Origin: Treponema sp.
Lineage (GTDB): Bacteria > Spirochaetota > Spirochaetia > Treponematales > Breznakiellaceae
Direction: 5' to 3'
Assembly: GCA_031284105.1 (NCBI GenBank)
Contig: JAITAN010000134.1
Location: forward strand, 1 to 7,570
Length of the DNA stretch: 7,570 nt
The notes below the pieces were generated by a model. It searched no databases, was not told the origin of the DNA, and saw only the letters and a list, made by a program, of their open reading frames with translations. Positions 6,376-7,570 of this stretch are shown here, in pieces. The position numbers and the translations under genes are program-made. How positions within the stretch are numbered: position 1 is the stretch's first letter; each line of letters starts with the position of its first letter.

Positions 6376-7152
6376 ATGCAGTACTTTGATACTCACGCTC
6401 ATTTAGGGCTCATTTATGATGACCCCATTGAACAGCTTATGGTTATTCAGGAAGCCCGTCAAGCCGGCGTTTCCCGTCTCATGTCGATTTGCAATAATCT
6501 TTATGATTTTCGACAAGTATATAAGAATTTGAGATCATCTGAGAGCGTTTATTTTGCCGTGGGGGTCTCTCCTGTCGAAGTGCAAACGCCGGGGAGAGAT
6601 TGGATTCAAATAATGGAGCAAAGCGTACGTCTGCCCCATGTCATCGCCATAGGCGAGATCGGGCTTGATTATTTCCGCAGCTCAGGTACCAAGAAATCGC
6701 AGATCGAGTTGTTTATCAATCAGCTTGGCATGGCGGCGAAGTTTGATCTGCCGGTAATCATCCACAACCGCAATGCGGGCAGAGATGTACTGGACGTTCT
6801 AAAAGATCGGCTGCCGCGCCGGGGCGGCGTTCTGCATTGCTACTCGGAAAACGCCGAATATGCAAAAAAGGCGCTTAATCTCAATCTGTACTTCTCGTTT
6901 GCGGGGAATCTAACGTACAAAAACGCAAAGAACCTCCATGAGACGATTGCCGTTCTTCCGCTTGATAGGATACTGATCGAATCGGAAAGTCCCTTTATGG
7001 TACCTGCCGACCACCGGGGCAAGCGTAATATGCCGAAATACCTCCCCATCACCGCGCTCTGCCTTGCGCGGATGCTCAATATGGATGAGGAGGAAGTGGG
7101 ACAACGCCTTTGGGAGAATTCAAACCGTTTCTTCGGGCTGCCTCCTGCCTAA
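6376..7152 (+). CDS. TatD-family metal-dependent hydrolase/nuclease
   Basis: The 258-aa protein has the typical TatD length and motif order: FDTHAHL (4-10, metal ligands His7 and His9), AVGVSP (61-66; many relatives have HP here), IGEIGLDYFR (92-101, Glu94), LPVIIHNRNA (125-134, His130), GVLHCYSEN (151-159, His154) and ESESPFMVP followed by RGKRNMP (202-220). The family usually reads ETDSP at the last motif, so the expected Asp is Glu204 here, encoded by GAA. Family members are metal-dependent DNases or exonucleases acting in DNA repair or degradation; despite the name they are not secretion components. ATG 6376 was chosen over GTG 6316 because MQYFDTHAHL is the normal family N-terminus, GTGGA lies 7 nt upstream, and 6316 is inside the promoter. 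Monocistronic by position. Confidence 0.9.
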   Translation: MQYFDTHAHLGLIYDDPIEQLMVIQEARQAGVSRLMSICNNLYDFRQVYKNLRSSESVYFAVGVSPVEVQTPGRDWIQIMEQSVRLPHVIAIGEIGLDYFRSSGTKKSQIELFINQLGMAAKFDLPVIIHNRNAGRDVLDVLKDRLPRRGGVLHCYSENAEYAKKALNLNLYFSFAGNLTYKNAKNLHETIAVLPLDRILIESESPFMVPADHRGKRNMPKYLPITALCLARMLNMDEEEVGQRLWENSNRFFGLPPA

Positions 7153-7173
7153 ACCGTTCAGGCGTTTTTTTTT
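7146..7173 (+). terminator. Probable intrinsic terminator of the tatD-family gene
   Basis: GCCT (7147-7150) and AGGC (7160-7163), with a mismatch and two further A-T pairs inside, form a short stem that includes the stop codon, followed directly by G and nine T residues (7165-7173). The stem is weak but the T-run is the longest in the window. A second, much stronger hairpin follows immediately (7176-7207). Confidence 0.5.
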
Positions 7174-7175
7174 GA

Positions 7176-7207
7176 ACGCCCCCTTTCCAATGCCGTAAAG
7201 GGGGCGT
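7176..7207. repeat. Perfect 11-bp hairpin downstream of tatD
   Basis: ACGCCCCCTTT (7176-7186) and AAAGGGGGCGT (7197-7207) are perfectly complementary across a 10-nt loop. There is no T-run after it on either strand, so it is not a standard intrinsic terminator by itself. It could block exonucleases at the 3' end of the tatD transcript, or act with the T-run just upstream. Confidence 0.65.
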
Positions 7208-7505
7208 CTCCGCGTATCGGGCGGCGAAGGTTTTGACTCCGCCGCGTTCATCCTTCTCTTTTTTCTCCGAGCCTTCGGCCGCCGCTCTCTTATAAGCCGG
7301 TTCCACCCGCTGCCGGCGCGCCCTCATCTGAAACTCCTGAAGCATCGTCCGCCATACCCGCGGGCTGCCGCATCGCGCCGGTGTACTTCATATAACGAGC
7401 GCCATATTCCCCTCATGCGGCTTGAGGGCTGCGTTTTGCGAAGGCGCATGTGCCGTATTATACGCGATAAAAAAACGAAATATCCGCAAATGTATCGAAT
7501 ACCTC
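7208..7505. other. Stretch without a convincing gene
   Basis: No family signature is visible in any of the six frames over these roughly 300 bases. It is more GC-rich than the flanks and holds further inverted repeats: GCGGCG (7221-7226) with CGCCGC (7240-7245), and CCCTCA (7410-7415) with TGAGGG (7423-7428). A minus-strand frame through about 7225-7345 (containing MLQEFQMRARRQRVEPAYKR) has plausible-looking codons but no start signal and runs into the hairpin and tatD. It could be decayed coding sequence; I cannot identify it. Confidence 0.4.
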
Positions 7506-7534
7506 TTGACACGCTTGCTTTCACCATATATACT
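7506..7534 (+). promoter_or_regulatory. Near-consensus sigma-70 promoter at the right edge
   Basis: TTGACA (7506-7511, perfect), a 17-nt spacer and TATACT (7529-7534, 5/6) form the best promoter match in the window. The predicted start falls at about 7541, at or one base before an ATG at 7542, so any gene beginning there would have essentially no leader. Confidence 0.72.
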
Positions 7535-7541
7535 TTTCTAC

Positions 7542-7570
7542 ATGAATATAAATTTTACCGGCATATTCAT
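7542..7570 (+). CDS. Possible start of a gene cut by the window edge
   Basis: ATG at 7542 opens a frame reading MNINFTGIF before the window ends. Only nine residues are visible and no product can be named. The support is positional: a strong promoter ends 7 nt upstream. There is no Shine-Dalgarno, so it would be translated leaderless; alternatively the true start lies beyond the window and this is leader sequence. Confidence 0.35.

Noticed and set aside
7076..7345. Minus-strand ORF of 89 codons overlapping the tatD 3' end
   Set aside because: It crosses the 11-bp hairpin and 78 bases of tatD coding sequence, and shows no recognisable motif; possible decay remnant only.
7415..7570. Plus-strand frame open from ATG 7415 to the window end (begins MRLEGCVLRRR)
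   Set aside because: It starts inside an inverted repeat, reads through a near-consensus promoter and has no family match; cannot be excluded without more sequence.
1..7570. tRNA, rRNA, CRISPR array, complete IS element
   Set aside because: No cloverleaf with CCA-type end, no rRNA-like segment, no regularly spaced direct repeats and no paired terminal inverted repeats were seen on reading both strands.

Overview
The window looks like chromosomal DNA from a moderate-GC spirochaete, most plausibly a treponeme. This is inference from gene content: a DUF2225 zinc-ribbon protein, an M30-type HEFQH metallopeptidase with a spirochaete-style lipoprotein signal, FolE2 in place of FolE, and a compact gene layout. 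No rRNA, tRNA, CRISPR array or complete mobile element was found.

Layout, left to right. (1) At 2-226 on the plus strand is the C-terminal end of a REP-associated/IS200-like (Y1) transposase, followed by palindromic sequence (236-246 and about 256-325). (2) Two consecutive minus-strand transcription units fill 434-6174. The upstream unit is DUF2225 protein (5320-6174), truA (4548-5336), then an M30-like lipoprotein metallopeptidase (2748-4508), closed by an intrinsic terminator whose stem begins one base after the peptidase stop. The second unit is folD (1798-2670), folE2 (1035-1805), then a LysE/RhtB-type exporter (434-1054); its genes overlap by 8 and about 20 nt, so they are very probably co-transcribed. 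(3) A divergent intergenic region (6175-6375) holds the DUF2225 Shine-Dalgarno, a tandem pair of 16-nt dyads and a near-consensus sigma-70 promoter for the plus-strand tatD-family gene (6376-7152). (4) After tatD come a T-run and a strong 11-bp hairpin, then about 300 nt without a convincing gene. A second near-consensus promoter follows, placed so that its transcript would begin at or next to an ATG at 7542, where a truncated gene may start.

Functionally, FolD (methylene-THF oxidation to formyl-THF) and FolE2 (GTP to dihydroneopterin triphosphate, the entry to pterins, folate and queuosine precursors) form a one-carbon/pterin module. The role of the linked exporter is unknown. TruA (tRNA pseudouridylation) sits between a DUF2225 protein and a predicted surface or periplasmic protease, which looks like economical gene packing rather than an obvious pathway. 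The TatD-family enzyme carries an Asp-to-Glu change at the position of the usual C-terminal metal/catalytic Asp. I see no obviously novel multi-gene system. The most unusual signals are that substitution, the tandem dyads, the palindromes beside the transposase fragment, the competing hairpins after tatD and the apparent leaderless start at the right edge.
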